Assembly: GCA_029777935.1 (NCBI GenBank)
Contig: JAKORH010000340.1
Location: 1 to 26,851 of the forward strand
Source of the DNA: Pseudomonadota bacterium
Lineage (GTDB): Bacteria; Pseudomonadota; Gammaproteobacteria; Burkholderiales; Burkholderiaceae
DNA: 26,851 nucleotides
Direction: 5' to 3'
The position numbers and the translations under genes were made by a program. Each line of letters opens with the position of its first letter. Position 1 is the stretch's first letter. Below, in pieces: positions 14,669-25,003 of this stretch. The notes below the pieces were generated by a model. It made no database searches. It saw nothing but the letters and a program-made list of their open reading frames with translations, and was not told where the DNA came from.

Positions 14669-15535
14669 TCATGCGATGGCTTCGACCGGCTGTCGTGTCA
14701 GCAGCGCGAGCAGGTGCGCCAGCTCGTCGCGCATCTGGCGGCGGTCGACGATCATGTCGATCGCGCCCTTCGCCAGCAGGAACTCGGCGCGCTGGAAACC
14801 TTCCGGCAGCTTCTCCCGCACGGTCTGCTCGATCACGCGCGGGCCGGCGAATCCGATCAGCGCCTTCGGCTCCGCGATCACGACGTCGCCCATGAATGCG
14901 AAGCTCGCGGACACGCCGCCCATGGTCGGATCGGTCAGCACGGAGATGAACGGCAGCCGTGCTTCGGCGAGCCGCGCGATCATCGCCGAGGTCTTCGCCA
15001 TCTGCAGCAGCGACAGCAGCCCTTCCTGCATGCGTGCGCCGCCGGTGGCGGTGAAGCATATGAAGGGCACCTTCTGCTCCAGCGCCGTCTGCACGCCGCG
15101 CACGAAACGTTCGCCGACGACCGAGCCCATCGAGCCGCCCATGAACTCGAACTCGAAGCCCGCGACAACCACTGGCAGCGCGCGGATCGCGCCGCCGACG
15201 ACGATCAGCGCGTCGGTCTCGCCGGTATCCTGCATCGCCTGCTGCAGCCGGTCCGGGTACTTCTTGCCATCCTTGAACTTCAGCGCGTCGACCGGCAGCA
15301 CCTCCTGCCCGATCTCGTAGCGGCCCTCGGCGTCGAGCAGCGCGTCCAGGCGCGAGCGTGCGCCGATGCGCAGGTGATGGCTGCACTTCGGACACACCTG
15401 CAGCGAGCGCTCCAGCTCGGCGCGGTACAGCGCGGCGTCGCAGCCAGGGCACTTGACCCACACGCCCTCCGGAACGGACTTGCGCGTGCCGCCCTGCTTG
15501 ATGCGCGGCGGAAGCAGCTTCTCGATCCAGCTCAT
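14669..15535 (-). CDS. accD: Acetyl-CoA carboxylase, carboxyltransferase subunit beta
   Basis: AccD pairs with AccA to move carboxyl from biotin to acetyl-CoA, making malonyl-CoA for fatty-acid synthesis. The 288 residues start at [10 protein letters not shown] (ATG 15533-15535), chosen because this is the family N-terminus although the frame stays open further upstream. The four-cysteine zinc ribbon is C29, C32, C48, C51. The crotonase-like core has [10 protein letters not shown] and [14 protein letters not shown]. Its ATG overlaps the trpA stop by 4 nt and folC follows after 7 nt. accA is not in this window. Confidence 0.97.
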   Translation of the reverse strand: MSWIEKLLPPRIKQGGTRKSVPEGVWVKCPGCDAALYRAELERSLQVCPKCSHHLRIGARSRLDALLDAEGRYEIGQEVLPVDALKFKDGKKYPDRLQQAMQDTGETDALIVVGGAIRALPVVVAGFEFEFMGGSMGSVVGERFVRGVQTALEQKVPFICFTATGGARMQEGLLSLLQMAKTSAMIARLAEARLPFISVLTDPTMGGVSASFAFMGDVVIAEPKALIGFAGPRVIEQTVREKLPEGFQRAEFLLAKGAIDMIVDRRQMRDELAHLLALLTRQPVEAIA

Positions 15536-16353
15536 GCAGTCTCCCTCAACGGCGACACATCGTCGATGGCGCGCCGGATTCCGGCCACCAGTTCGCGCAC
15601 TGCTCTGGCCACCCGATCGCGCGGCGCCGATTCGATCTCCTCGATGATGCGGCTGCCGATCACGACCGCATCGGCGATGCGCGCGATCGCCTGCGCGCTC
15701 TTCGCATCGCGGATGCCGAAGCCGACGCCGATAGGCACCCGGGTCTTCGCCTTGATCGCCGGGATCCGCGCGGCGACTGCCGCGACGTCCAGGTGCCCGG
15801 CGCCCGTGATTCCCTTCAGGCTCACGTAGTACAGATAACCGGACGCGATGCGCGCCACGCGCCCGATCCGATCGTCGGTCGAAGTCGGCGCGAGCAGGAA
15901 GATCGGGTCGATGTCGGCTGCGCGCATCGACTGCGCGAAGTCCACGCACTCCTCCGGCGGATAGTCGACCACCAGCACGCCGTCGACGCCGGCCGCCTTC
16001 GCGGCCAGCGCGACCTCGGCGCGGCCCATGTGCTCGATCGGGTTCGCATAGCCCATCAGCACGACAGGCGTGACGGCATCCGTTCCGCGGAACTCGGCCA
16101 CGAGCGCCAGCGTCTGCTTCAGACCGACACCGTTGCGGATCGCACGTTCGGCCGCGCGCTGGATCACCGGGCCGTCGGCCATCGGATCGGAGAACGGCAC
16201 GCCCAGTTCGATCACGTCGGCACCCGCTTCCGCCAGCGCGCGCATCAACGGCACCGTGAGCTCGGGCGCGGGATCGCCGGCGGCGATATAGGGAATCAGT
16301 CCCTTGCGGCCGCGCCGCGCCAGTTCGGCAAAGCGGCGAGCGATCCGGCTCAT
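15532..16353 (-). CDS. trpA: Tryptophan synthase alpha subunit
   Basis: TrpA splits indole-3-glycerol phosphate into glyceraldehyde 3-phosphate and indole, which is channelled to TrpB. The 273-residue TIM barrel has both catalytic acids at the standard places: E49 ([11 protein letters not shown]) and D60 (MADGPVIQ). The flexible loop ends in APTSTDDR and the phosphate site is GVGFGIRD. It overlaps trpB and accD by ATGA junctions, so equal translation of the alpha and beta subunits is favoured. Confidence 0.97.
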   Translation of the reverse strand: MSRIARRFAELARRGRKGLIPYIAAGDPAPELTVPLMRALAEAGADVIELGVPFSDPMADGPVIQRAAERAIRNGVGLKQTLALVAEFRGTDAVTPVVLMGYANPIEHMGRAEVALAAKAAGVDGVLVVDYPPEECVDFAQSMRAADIDPIFLLAPTSTDDRIGRVARIASGYLYYVSLKGITGAGHLDVAAVAARIPAIKAKTRVPIGVGFGIRDAKSAQAIARIADAVVIGSRIIEEIESAPRDRVARAVRELVAGIRRAIDDVSPLRETA

Positions 16354-17600
16354 CTATGCTGCTTCCAGAACGCAGTGGCTTCGCGGCACGATGCGCGACA
16401 GAAGAATTCCAGTCCGCCCGCCTCGGCGACGATGTGCAGGTCCTTGTCGCCGCGCCCGCTCAGGTTCACCAGCAGGATCCGGTCCTTCGGCAGCGTCGGT
16501 GCCAGCTTCGCCGCGTACGCCAGCGCGTGGCTCGACTCCAGGGCCGGAATGATGCCTTCGATCCGGCAGCAGTCGTGGAACGCATTCAGCGCTTCGGCGT
16601 CGGTCGCACCGACGTATTCCGCGCGGCCGGTGTCCTTCAGCCACGCGTGCTCCGGGCCGACGCCGGGATAGTCGAGGCCGGCCGAGATCGAGTGCGTTTC
16701 CGTGATCTGGCCGTTTTCATCCTGCAGCAGATAGGTGCGGTTACCGTGCAGCACGCCGGGCGAGCCGCGCAGCAGGCTGGCGGCATGCCGCATCGTCGTC
16801 AGTCCCTCGCCGGCCGCTTCGACGCCCACCAGCTTGACCTGCTCGTGCGGGATGTAGCCGTAGAAGATCCCCATCGCGTTGCTTCCTCCGCCGACGCACG
16901 CGATCACGCAGTCGGGCTGCCGGCCCGCGATCTCCGGCATCTGCTGCAGGCATTCCTTGCCGACGACCGAGTTGAAATCGCGCACCATCATCGGATACGG
17001 ATGCGGCCCCGCGACCGTGCCGATGATGTAGAAGGTGTTCTCGACGTTGGTCACCCAGTCGCGCATCGCCTCGTTCAGCGCGTCCTTCAGCGTGCGCGAT
17101 CCGCTCGAAACCGGCACCACCTCGGCGCCCAGCAGCTTCATCCGGTACACGTTCGCGGCCTGGCGCCCGACGTCCTCCTCGCCCATGTAAACGACGCACT
17201 TCATGCCGAAGCGCGCCGCCACCGTCGCCGTGGCGACGCCATGCTGGCCGGCGCCGGTTTCCGCGATCACGCGCGGCTTGCCCATCCGCTTGGCGAGCAG
17301 CGCCTGGCCGACGGTGTTGTTGACCTTGTGTGCGCCGGTGTGATTCAGGTCCTCTCGCTTCAGATAGATCTGCGCGCCACCGAGTCGCTCGCTCCAGCGC
17401 TTCGCGTGGTAGATCGGGCTCGGCCGGCCGACGAAGTGCTTCAGCTCGCGCTGCAGTTCGGCGACGAACTCCGGATCGCTTCGATACTTCGCATACGCGT
17501 CCCTGAGTTCCTCCAGCGCGTGCATCAAGGTTTCGGCAACGAAGATGCCGCCGTAGGGGCCGAAGTGACCGCGTTCGTCGGGAAGGTCGTAAGGCTTCAT
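16350..17600 (-). CDS. trpB: Tryptophan synthase beta subunit, extended C-terminus
   Basis: TrpB condenses indole with serine to tryptophan using PLP. From the ATG at 17598-17600 it has 416 residues. The PLP lysine is K92 in [17 protein letters not shown], the phosphate site [10 protein letters not shown] and the C-terminal [10 protein letters not shown] are intact. The larger open frame upstream is only a shadow of trpF. About 16-18 residues follow the point where TrpB normally ends. This tail contains CRASC and ends FWKQHR, and its stop overlaps the trpA ATG by 4 nt. Whether the tail has a role is unknown. Confidence 0.96.
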   Translation of the reverse strand: MKPYDLPDERGHFGPYGGIFVAETLMHALEELRDAYAKYRSDPEFVAELQRELKHFVGRPSPIYHAKRWSERLGGAQIYLKREDLNHTGAHKVNNTVGQALLAKRMGKPRVIAETGAGQHGVATATVAARFGMKCVVYMGEEDVGRQAANVYRMKLLGAEVVPVSSGSRTLKDALNEAMRDWVTNVENTFYIIGTVAGPHPYPMMVRDFNSVVGKECLQQMPEIAGRQPDCVIACVGGGSNAMGIFYGYIPHEQVKLVGVEAAGEGLTTMRHAASLLRGSPGVLHGNRTYLLQDENGQITETHSISAGLDYPGVGPEHAWLKDTGRAEYVGATDAEALNAFHDCCRIEGIIPALESSHALAYAAKLAPTLPKDRILLVNLSGRGDKDLHIVAEAGGLEFFCRASCREATAFWKQHR

Positions 17601-18241
17601 GCCTGCTGCAAGTTCATGTCGGCCGCGCGAACGGCGGCGATGAAGCGGCGAATCCTGTCGAGGCTCTTGATGCCGGGCGCGCGCTCCACACCACTGCTGA
17701 CGTCGACCGCATAAGGCCGCACCGTGACGATCGCCTGCGCGACGTTCGCTTCGTTCAAGCCGCCTGCGAGCACCAGCGCCTTGTTCCGCGCGTTCACCGG
17801 CGGCAGCAGGGACCAGTCGAATGCCACGCCGCTGCCGCCGAATCCGGCCGCCGGCGCGTCGGCGAGCAGCGCACACGCGGAGGCAAAAGTGCATTCGCAG
17901 TCTAGCAAATCCACCTCGCGCTCCATCCGCAGCGCGCGCAGGTACGGACGCCGAAAACGCTCGCAATCGGCCGCTCCTTCGTCGCCGTGAAACTGCAGCA
18001 GCGCGTTCGGCACGCGCGCAAGCGCCGCTTCGACCGCGACCGGATCCGAGTTGACGAACAGCAGCACCGGCGAGACGAATGCCGGCAGCGCGCGCGCAAG
18101 TTCTGTCAGCGCATCGAGCGGTACGAAGCGCGGGCTTCGCTCGTAACAGACGAAGCCGACCGCGTCGGCCCCGGCGTCGACGGCTGCGGCGACATCTTCT
18201 GGCCGTGTCAGGCCGCAGATCTTGATGCGCGTACGGCTCAT
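17597..18241 (-). CDS. trpF: Phosphoribosylanthranilate isomerase
   Basis: TrpF isomerises phosphoribosylanthranilate in tryptophan synthesis. The 214-residue TIM barrel has the base C9 in [10 protein letters not shown], the general acid D142 in [12 protein letters not shown], and the phosphate-binding stretches LAGGLN and VDVSSGVE. The start is the ATG at 18239-18241, which overlaps the truA stop; its own stop overlaps the trpB start (both ATGA). Standalone trpF next to trpBA, away from trpEGDC, is the usual betaproteobacterial arrangement. Confidence 0.96.
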   Translation of the reverse strand: MSRTRIKICGLTRPEDVAAAVDAGADAVGFVCYERSPRFVPLDALTELARALPAFVSPVLLFVNSDPVAVEAALARVPNALLQFHGDEGAADCERFRRPYLRALRMEREVDLLDCECTFASACALLADAPAAGFGGSGVAFDWSLLPPVNARNKALVLAGGLNEANVAQAIVTVRPYAVDVSSGVERAPGIKSLDRIRRFIAAVRAADMNLQQA

Positions 18242-19017
18242 GCAAGCGGCGTGAAATCCTCGGCCGGCGGCAGATCGAAAACCGGATCGTAGTCGACCGC
18301 GGTCAGGTACAGGCCCGCGGCCGAGAAGGTCGGCGCCGCGAGACGACGGTCGCGCGCGTCGAGGAGTTCGGCGACCCAGCCGATCGGCTGGCGGCCCAGA
18401 CCGACGTACACCAACGCGCCGACGAGGTTGCGCACCATGTGATGCAGGAATGCGTTGGCGACGAATCGAAAGCGGATCAACCTGCCATGCGCGCTGATCT
18501 CGAGCTGGCGCAGCTCGCGCACCGGCGACGCGGCCTGGCACTCGGACGATCGAAACGAGCTGAAGTCGTGCATGCCGACCAGCAGCCGCGCCGCGCTGCG
18601 CATCGCCGCGAGGTCGAGCCGGCGAAATACCCACCCGACCCGACGCTCCAGCAGCGGTGCGCGCACCGGATCGTTCAGCAGCCAGTACTCGTAGCGCCGC
18701 GCGCGCGCCGAAAATCGCGCGTGGAAATCCGCGCCCACCGGCCGCGCCCAGCGCACTGCGAGCGAGGCCGGCAGCCAGCGATTGACGCCGCGCACCCAGG
18801 CATCGGGCGGGCGCTCGACGTCGGAGTCGACATGGACCACCTGATAGGTCGCGTGCACGCCGGAGTCGGTGCGACCGGCGCACGTGGTCGCGATCGGTCG
18901 GCCGACGAACTGTGCCAGAGCGCATTCCAGCATGTCCTGAACCGCGCCACGGTTCGGCTGCGTCTGCCAGCCGCAGAATGCAGCACCATCGTATTGGAGT
19001 CCGAGCGCCAGACGCAT
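18238..19017 (-). CDS. truA: tRNA pseudouridine(38-40) synthase TruA
   Basis: TruA converts uridines 38-40 of the anticodon arm to pseudouridine. The 259 residues contain the catalytic aspartate D51 in [10 protein letters not shown] and the C-terminal motif [11 protein letters not shown], both TruA signatures. The start at 19015-19017 lies 9 nt after the T-rich tail of a strong fimV terminator, with no visible ribosome site and no room for a promoter. Transcription must come from within fimV or by read-through. It heads the tightly overlapped truA-trpFBA-accD group. Confidence 0.96.
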   Translation of the reverse strand: MRLALGLQYDGAAFCGWQTQPNRGAVQDMLECALAQFVGRPIATTCAGRTDSGVHATYQVVHVDSDVERPPDAWVRGVNRWLPASLAVRWARPVGADFHARFSARARRYEYWLLNDPVRAPLLERRVGWVFRRLDLAAMRSAARLLVGMHDFSSFRSSECQAASPVRELRQLEISAHGRLIRFRFVANAFLHHMVRNLVGALVYVGLGRQPIGWVAELLDARDRRLAAPTFSAAGLYLTAVDYDPVFDLPPAEDFTPLA

Positions 19018-19026
19018 CGCGGCGTT

Positions 19027-19065
19027 GGAAAAGAAAAGGCCGGCGCGGAACGCTCCGCGCCGGCC
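19027..19065 (-). terminator. Strong intrinsic terminator after fimV
   Basis: GGCCGGCGCGGA (19038-19049) and TCCGCGCCGGCC (19054-19065) make a perfect 12-bp stem with a 4-nt loop. On the minus strand TTTTCTTTTCC follows. It lies 13 nt after the fimV stop and 9 nt before the truA start. Confidence 0.9.
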
Positions 19066-19078
19066 CTGACCCGGGAAC

Positions 19079-21937
19079 TCAGTTGTCGATCTGCTTCATC
19101 AACTCGACCGCGGACTGGCGCTGGTCGCGCGTTCCGTCGCGCATCACCTCCTCCAGCAACTCGCGCGCGCCGTCCTTGACACCGAGATCGATATAGCCGC
19201 GCGCCAGGTCGAGCTTGGTGGCCATCTGCGCCGCGAGCGGGCTTCCGGTCGGGGTTTCGGTCCGGCGTCCGCCGAGCTCGACATCCGCTCCGCTCAGATC
19301 GAAGTCGATCAGCGGCACCGTCGCCTGGTCGGTGTTCGACAGCAGCCGCGGCGCGCGCTCCTCCGGCAAGGCGCCCACTTCGCCGATCAGCGACGGTCGA
19401 GACAGAGTGTCATCGAACCCGGGAACGACGCCCGGTCGAGTCGTTTCCCGCGCCAGCTTCTCCACCGGCGCGGACACCGGCTTCGTGTCGGCCGCCTTGC
19501 CCGGCAGATCGAGATCGATGTTCGGCATCGGTGGCAGCTTCTCGACCGGCGGCGTCTTCGGCGCCTCGAAATTGATGTCGAACGCAGGCACGGCCGGTGC
19601 CTCGGCCTTGGCCGCTTCGCGCTTCATCGTGGTCAGCGGCGTGTCGAGCTCGAAGTCCAGCCCCGCCAGTTGGGTAGGCTCGTCTTCACGCGCCGAAACG
19701 CGCGTCGGGGCAGCTTCGGCGGCCTCGATCGGCAGCTTCGTTTCGACGCCCAGGCGGGAGTCCTCCGGCTGATACGTGTCCTCACCCTTGTGCTCGACCG
19801 GGGCCTTGGCCACCGGCGCCTCGCTGGTCCTGCCGATGGTCGGCGCCCGCAGATCGAGCTGCGTGATTTCCCTGGCCGGTATCGTGGAAGCGCGTTCCAA
19901 CTCCGCAGCGGCCGCGGCGGTGCCCGTCGTCGTCGGCGTGTGCAGCGACGTGCTCGGCCCGAGCCGCAGCTCCGTCGTCGGACCGCGGTCCGCCCTTTCG
20001 GTTGCGGACGCGGCGCCCCCGTACAACGCGTTCGCAGGATCGAGCGCGCGGCCGAGCTTGACCGCGCGGTCCCATTCCTCGCCCATGCCGCCGGTGCGAT
20101 CCTTCAGCTCCTGCGCCACCGCATTGAACGATGCCTTGTCGCTGCGGCGCGAGTAGATCTCGAGCAGCTTCGCGCGCGCCGGATGGCGATCGGGTTGCAG
20201 ACGCAGCGCCTCCTTGAGGATCTCTTCCGCCTGCTCTTCGCGGCCGTAGGCGATGTACACATCGGCCTCGGCGACCGGATCGACTTCATTGGAGTCGAGC
20301 TGCGACGTGGCCGGGATGAAGCTCGAGTTGAACGTGCTGGTCGCTGCAGTGTCGACGCTCTGCCCGCCGGTCTGCCCGAACAGCGAATTGCCGCGCAGTC
20401 CGTCGGCCATCTCGAAATCGCCCTTCTGATCGGCCGCCTTGCGGCGCCGATAGGCAGCGAACCCGACCAGCGCGACGACGATCGCAGCCAGACCGCCGAT
20501 CGTGTACGCGCTCGAATCGCCGAGGAGGTTCTGCAGGAATCCCGGCTGTTCGGCCGGCGCTTCCTTGGCCGGTGCTGGCTTCGCCGGCTCCGCTTTCGGC
20601 GCTTCGGCCTTCGGCGCCTCCGGTTTGGGCGCTTCGGCTTTCGGCGCCTCCGCCTTGGGTGCTTCAGCCCGCGCCGGTTCCTCTTTCGCCGGCTCCGCCG
20701 GGGCGGGCGCCTTCGCGACCGGCTCGACGGCCGGTGCCGGTGCAGGCGGCGTTGCCGCAGGAGCGCCCTTCGCCTCCGCCGTCTTCTGCGCTTGCGCACC
20801 CGCCTTGCTCTGCAGCTCGAGCGCCTGCTGCAGTTTCTGGTTCGTCTGCTCGAGTTCGGCAACGCGCTGCTGCAGTTCCTTGATCTGCCTTTCGCGCGCG
20901 ACAGCCTCGTCTGCCGCCTTGGTCGCAGAAGCCGCGCCGGCAGATCCCTTCTCTTCCTTCGCGATCTTCAACTGGTCGCCCGTGCGAACGGGCGCACCCT
21001 TGTCTTCCACCTTCGTCGTCACGCGACCTCGACCGGCCGCCGGCGCCTCCGCTGCACCGGTCGTGCCGGCCGCCTGCGCCAGCCGGCTCCGGTATTGCGC
21101 GAAGTCGGCGCTTTGCGCGGAGACCTCGCGCCGGGCGTCGGCTGCACCGACCGCGAGCGTGTCGCTCTCGGAAGGAATACGCAGCGTGCTGCCCGCGCGC
21201 AGGTTGTTCATGTTCTTCGCCGCGAACGCCTCCGGATTGGCGCGGAACAGCGAGACCAGCATCTGATCGAGCGACGCCGCTGCCGGCTTGGTTTGCTGCG
21301 CGATCTTGCCCAGCGTGTCGCCGCGCTGGACCGTGTAGTTCGATCCAGCCGCCAGTGCAGGTGCCGCCGCAGGTGCCGGTGGAGCAGCGGCCGCGGCGGG
21401 CGCAGGAGCCGGCGCCTGCACAGGCGAAGGCGAAGGCGCAGCCGCGGGTGCAGCCGCCGGTGCGGGCGCGGCGGCCGGTCCGCGCGCGACTGGCGCGATC
21501 ACATCGGGCGCAGTCTTGAGCGCCGGCGGATCGAGCAGCACCGTGTACTCGCGCAGCACGCGGCCGGCCGACGAATTCAGCTCGAGCAGCAGGTCCAGGA
21601 AAGGTTCGTTGACCGCAGTGGCCGAAGACACGCGCACCACGTAGCGGCCGTCGCCGCGCTTGTCGAGCGCAAAACGCAGCGAGGCCAGCGCCGGATTGAA
21701 TTCGAGATTCGCCTGCCGGAACGCGCTCGCGGGCGCGAGCCGCACACCAAGCGATGCCGCTTCCTGCGGCGTAACCGATGTCACCTCGACCTCTGCGCGC
21801 AAGGGCTGACCAAGCGCCGAATGCACGGTCAATCGTCCGAGGCTGGCGGCATCGACCACCGGCACCGCGAACGCCAGGCCGATCGCAACCGCGAGCGCGG
21901 ACCGCGCCGAATCTCGAGTCGATTTCTTCATTGCCAC
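19079..21937 (-). CDS. fimV: FimV/TspA-like pilus and polar assembly protein
   Basis: FimV-type proteins are inner-membrane scaffolds that bind peptidoglycan and support type IV pili, type II secretion and polar organisation. Numbered from the GTG at 21937 it has 952 residues; the ATG at 21931 is an equally likely start. A signal peptide (about 1-30) is followed by the FimV N-terminal domain from SLGRLTVHSALGQPL (32-46), a Pro/Ala linker, a LysM domain (about 200-254, YTVQRGDTLGKIA), a coiled coil (about 338-380), an APKAE repeat tract (425-450), one transmembrane helix (about 477-496), a cytoplasmic TPR-like region (about 557-600) and the conserved C-terminal domain (about 903-952, KLDLARGYIDLG). 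It sits between asd and truA, as in many beta- and gammaproteobacteria. Confidence 0.95.
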   Translation of the reverse strand: MAMKKSTRDSARSALAVAIGLAFAVPVVDAASLGRLTVHSALGQPLRAEVEVTSVTPQEAASLGVRLAPASAFRQANLEFNPALASLRFALDKRGDGRYVVRVSSATAVNEPFLDLLLELNSSAGRVLREYTVLLDPPALKTAPDVIAPVARGPAAAPAPAAAPAAAPSPSPVQAPAPAPAAAAAPPAPAAAPALAAGSNYTVQRGDTLGKIAQQTKPAAASLDQMLVSLFRANPEAFAAKNMNNLRAGSTLRIPSESDTLAVGAADARREVSAQSADFAQYRSRLAQAAGTTGAAEAPAAGRGRVTTKVEDKGAPVRTGDQLKIAKEEKGSAGAASATKAADEAVARERQIKELQQRVAELEQTNQKLQQALELQSKAGAQAQKTAEAKGAPAATPPAPAPAVEPVAKAPAPAEPAKEEPARAEAPKAEAPKAEAPKPEAPKAEAPKAEPAKPAPAKEAPAEQPGFLQNLLGDSSAYTIGGLAAIVVALVGFAAYRRRKAADQKGDFEMADGLRGNSLFGQTGGQSVDTAATSTFNSSFIPATSQLDSNEVDPVAEADVYIAYGREEQAEEILKEALRLQPDRHPARAKLLEIYSRRSDKASFNAVAQELKDRTGGMGEEWDRAVKLGRALDPANALYGGAASATERADRGPTTELRLGPSTSLHTPTTTGTAAAAAELERASTIPAREITQLDLRAPTIGRTSEAPVAKAPVEHKGEDTYQPEDSRLGVETKLPIEAAEAAPTRVSAREDEPTQLAGLDFELDTPLTTMKREAAKAEAPAVPAFDINFEAPKTPPVEKLPPMPNIDLDLPGKAADTKPVSAPVEKLARETTRPGVVPGFDDTLSRPSLIGEVGALPEERAPRLLSNTDQATVPLIDFDLSGADVELGGRRTETPTGSPLAAQMATKLDLARGYIDLGVKDGARELLEEVMRDGTRDQRQSAVELMKQIDN
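20592..20666 (-). repeat. Coding minisatellite (5 x 15 nt, APKAE) in fimV
   Basis: Five in-frame 15-nt units, differing at a few positions, encode AEAPK-type pentapeptides in the periplasmic linker just before the transmembrane helix. Unit number may vary between strains without shifting frame. Confidence 0.75.
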
Positions 21938-22070
21938 GGCTGCCTCTCAGGGGCGATCAGGTTTGATTTCGAACTTAACATCAGTGACTTAGCGGCGCAA
22001 GCTGACAAACCGCCGCAACTCCTCGTCCTGACGGCTGATGGACGGGGATGTCGTGGAGACACGCGCAGCT

Positions 22071-23198
22071 TCAATCGAGCCGATTCAGCAGTAGCCGCAG
22101 CATGCGGCGCAGCGGCTCCGCCGCGCCCCACAGCAACTGGTCACCGATCGTGAACGCAGACAGGTACTCGCCGCCCATAGCAAGCTTGCGCAACCTGCCG
22201 ATCGGAACTTCCATGGTGCCGCTGACGCGTGCCGGCGACAACTCGCGAATGCTGTCTTCTCGCCTGTTCGGAACCACGCGCACCCAGCGGTTGGCTTCGG
22301 CCAGCATCTTCTCGATCTCGGGCAGCGGCAGGTCGCGTTTCAACTTGATCGTCAGCGCCTGGCTATGGCAGCGCATCGCGCCGATCCGTACGCAGATACC
22401 CTCGACGATGACTGAACCCGGCTGACCCATCTGTGGCCGGCCGAGGATCTTGTTGCACTCGGCGCCGCCCTTCCACTCCTCCCGGCTGACACCGTTGCCC
22501 AGATCCTTGTCGATCCAGGGAATCAGGCTGCCCGCCAATGGCACGCCGAAGTTGGCTTTCGGCAGCGTCTCGGAGCGCAGTGCGTCCGTGACCTTGCGAT
22601 CGATCTCGAGGATCGCCGATCTGGGATCGGACAGCAGGTCCCTGACCGCCGCCTGCGCGTGGCCCATCTGTTCGATCAGTTCGCGCATGTTCGGTGCGCC
22701 GGCGCCGGACGCGGCCTGATAGGTCATCGCGGTGACCCACTCGACGAGGTCCGCCTTCAGCAGCCCGTCGATCGCCAGCATCATCAGGCTCACCGTGCAG
22801 TTGCCGCCGATGTAGTCCTTGACACCCTTGGCCAACGCGCTGCGGATCACCGGCAGGTTGACCGGGTCGAGGATGATCACCGCGTCGTCCTTCATTCGGA
22901 GCGCGGACGCGGCGTCGATCCAGTAGCCGTTCCAACCGGCGGCGCGCAGCTTCGGATGGATTTCGTTCGTGTAGTCGCCGCCCTGGCAGGTGATGATCGT
23001 GTCGCACGCCGCGAGAGTCGCCAGATCGCTGGCATCCTTCAGCGTCGGCCCGGCGCGCTTGACCTTCGGCGCCGCGCCGCCCGCGTTCGACGTGCTGAAG
23101 AACACCGAGTCGAACAGATCGAAGTCATTTTCCGCGGCCATCCGGTCCATCAGCACCGAACCGACCATCCCGCGCAAACCGACGATTCCCACTTTCAT
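22071..23198 (-). CDS. asd: Aspartate-semialdehyde dehydrogenase
   Basis: Asd reduces aspartyl phosphate with NADPH to aspartate semialdehyde, the branch point to lysine, diaminopimelate, threonine and methionine. The ATG at 23196-23198 is preferred to one 10 codons upstream because [16 protein letters not shown] is the family start and AGAGG lies 8 nt before it. The 375 residues include the NADP loop GLRGMVG, the nucleophile C134 in GGNCTVSLM, and [11 protein letters not shown] with the catalytic histidine, all as in the E. coli type. It lies 26 nt after leuB. Its product also feeds the pathway on which metZ acts. Confidence 0.97.
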   Translation of the reverse strand: MKVGIVGLRGMVGSVLMDRMAAENDFDLFDSVFFSTSNAGGAAPKVKRAGPTLKDASDLATLAACDTIITCQGGDYTNEIHPKLRAAGWNGYWIDAASALRMKDDAVIILDPVNLPVIRSALAKGVKDYIGGNCTVSLMMLAIDGLLKADLVEWVTAMTYQAASGAGAPNMRELIEQMGHAQAAVRDLLSDPRSAILEIDRKVTDALRSETLPKANFGVPLAGSLIPWIDKDLGNGVSREEWKGGAECNKILGRPQMGQPGSVIVEGICVRIGAMRCHSQALTIKLKRDLPLPEIEKMLAEANRWVRVVPNRREDSIRELSPARVSGTMEVPIGRLRKLAMGGEYLSAFTIGDQLLWGAAEPLRRMLRLLLNRLD

Positions 23199-23224
23199 CG
23201 CTGCACCTCTTTCGTTTGCATCCG

Positions 23225-24292
23225 TCACAACGCCGCCACCACCGCGTCGCCCATCTGTTTCGTTCCCACCTTTCGCATGCCCTCGCTCCAGATGTCAGGC
23301 GTGCGCAGGCCACCGGCGAGCACACGCTTGACCGCCGCCTCGATGCGCTCGGCCTGCGCGGCGCGGTCGCCCGAATAGCGCAGCAGCATCGCCGCCGACA
23401 GGATCGTCGCGAGCGGATTGGCCACGCCCTTGCCTGCGATGTCGGGCGCGCTGCCGTGGCTCGGCTCGTACAGCCCCTGGTTGCGCTCGTTCAGCGACGC
23501 GGACGGCAGCATGCCGATCGAGCCGGTCAGCATGGCCGCCTCGTCGCTCAGGATGTCGCCGAACATGTTGCCGGTGACGATCACGTCGAAGTTCTTCGGC
23601 GCCCGCACCAGCTGCATCGCAGCGTTGTCGACGTACATGTGCTCCAGTTCGATATCGCGATACTGCAAGTGCACCTCGGTCACCACGTCCTTCCAGAACT
23701 GGAACGTCTCCAGAACGTTGGCCTTGTCCACGCTGGTGACCTTCTTGCCGCGCTTGCGCGCGGCGAGGAACGCGACGTGCGCGATGCGCTCGATCTCCGG
23801 CCGCGAATAACGCATCGTGTCGAACGCCTCCGGCTGCCCGGCGAACGCACCGTCGGGTGAGGTACGGCGTCCGCGCGGTTGGCCGAAGTAGATGTCGCCG
23901 GTCAGCTCGCGGACGATCAGGATGTCGAGACCGGACACGACTTCCGGCTTCAGTGACGACGCTGCCGCCAACTCCGGATACAGGATCGCCGGGCGGAAAT
24001 TCGCAAACAGCCCGAGCCCCTTGCGCAGCCCGAGAATCGCCTGCTCCGGCCGCAGCGCGCGCTCAAGCTTGTCGTACCTCCAGTCGCCGACTGCGCCGAA
24101 CAGCACTGCGTCGGCATCCTGCGCGAGCTTCAGCGTCGCGGCCGGCAGCGGATGGCCGTGCTTCTCGAATGCGGTGCCGCCGGCGTCGGCGAACTCGAGT
24201 TCGAAACGTTCACCGAGCGCCTGCAATACCTTGACCGCCTCGGCGACGATTTCGGTTCCGATGCCGTCGCCGGGCAGCACTGCGATCTTCAT
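23225..24292 (-). CDS. leuB: 3-isopropylmalate dehydrogenase
   Basis: LeuB oxidises and decarboxylates 3-isopropylmalate with NAD in leucine synthesis. The 355 residues have LPGDGIGTE (6-14), the substrate-binding arginines in [23 protein letters not shown], the catalytic lysine in SVDKANVL, metal-binding aspartates in [13 protein letters not shown], and [21 protein letters not shown] precedes the ATG by 6-7 nt. It follows leuD by 63 nt and precedes asd. Confidence 0.98.
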   Translation of the reverse strand: MKIAVLPGDGIGTEIVAEAVKVLQALGERFELEFADAGGTAFEKHGHPLPAATLKLAQDADAVLFGAVGDWRYDKLERALRPEQAILGLRKGLGLFANFRPAILYPELAAASSLKPEVVSGLDILIVRELTGDIYFGQPRGRRTSPDGAFAGQPEAFDTMRYSRPEIERIAHVAFLAARKRGKKVTSVDKANVLETFQFWKDVVTEVHLQYRDIELEHMYVDNAAMQLVRAPKNFDVIVTGNMFGDILSDEAAMLTGSIGMLPSASLNERNQGLYEPSHGSAPDIAGKGVANPLATILSAAMLLRYSGDRAAQAERIEAAVKRVLAGGLRTPDIWSEGMRKVGTKQMGDAVVAAL

Positions 24293-24355
24293 GATTGCTT
24301 CCTCGCGGGCCTCCTCTTCACTCCGCTCGCGCCCGCGACGATGCGAAGTGCGAAT

Positions 24356-25000
24356 TCAGGTCGTCTTCACCAGCCAGGGAAATCTCGCCAGCCGCTGCCT
24401 TTCGAAGGCGGCGATCTGGTCCTTGTGCTGCAGCGTCAGACCGATGTCGTCGAGCCCGTCGATCAGGCAATGCTTGCGGAACGGCGCGAGGTCGAACGCG
24501 TGCTCGGCACCGCCGCGCTCGACCACCACCTGCCGCGGCAGGTCGATTGTCAGCCGGTAGCCGACGAAAGCAGTGGCCTCGTGGAACAGGCGGTCAACCA
24601 CGAGTTCGGGCAGCACGATCGGCAGCAGCCCGTTCTTCAGGCAGTTGTTGTAGAAGATATCGGCGTAGCTTGGCGCGATCAGCGCGCGGAAGCCATACTG
24701 CTGCAACGCCCACGGAGCGTGCTCGCGCGACGAGCCACAGCCGAAGTTCTTGCGCGCCAGCAGGATCGACGCGTCCTTGTAGCGCGGCTGGTTCAGCACG
24801 AACTCGGGGTTCAGCGGCCGTCTGCCGTTGTCCATCCCGGGTTCACCGTGATCCAGATAGCGCCATTCGTCGAACAGGTTCGGACCGAAGCCCGACCGGT
24901 GGATCGACTTCAGGAACTGCTTCGGGATGATCGCGTCGGTGTCGACGTTCGCGCGGTCGAGCGGCGCGACCAGACCCTGGTGGACGTTGAATCGTTCCAT
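24356..25000 (-). CDS. leuD: 3-isopropylmalate dehydratase, small subunit
   Basis: LeuD is the swivelling subunit that combines with LeuC to isomerise 2- to 3-isopropylmalate. The 214 residues match the proteobacterial small subunit, with [17 protein letters not shown] (15-31), [15 protein letters not shown] and [16 protein letters not shown]. It begins 3 nt after the entericidin-like gene stop, close enough for translational coupling. Confidence 0.97.
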   Translation of the reverse strand: MERFNVHQGLVAPLDRANVDTDAIIPKQFLKSIHRSGFGPNLFDEWRYLDHGEPGMDNGRRPLNPEFVLNQPRYKDASILLARKNFGCGSSREHAPWALQQYGFRALIAPSYADIFYNNCLKNGLLPIVLPELVVDRLFHEATAFVGYRLTIDLPRQVVVERGGAEHAFDLAPFRKHCLIDGLDDIGLTLQHKDQIAAFERQRLARFPWLVKTT

Positions 25001-25003
25001 CGG

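Noticed and set aside
17597..18925. 442-codon minus-strand frame giving TrpF a long N-terminal extension
   Set aside because: The extra part is truA read in another frame; the ATG at 18239-18241 is the family start and overlaps the truA stop.
19670..22153. 827-codon plus-strand frame opposite fimV
   Set aside because: It is a shadow of fimV, with extremely Arg-rich translation and no recognisable domain.
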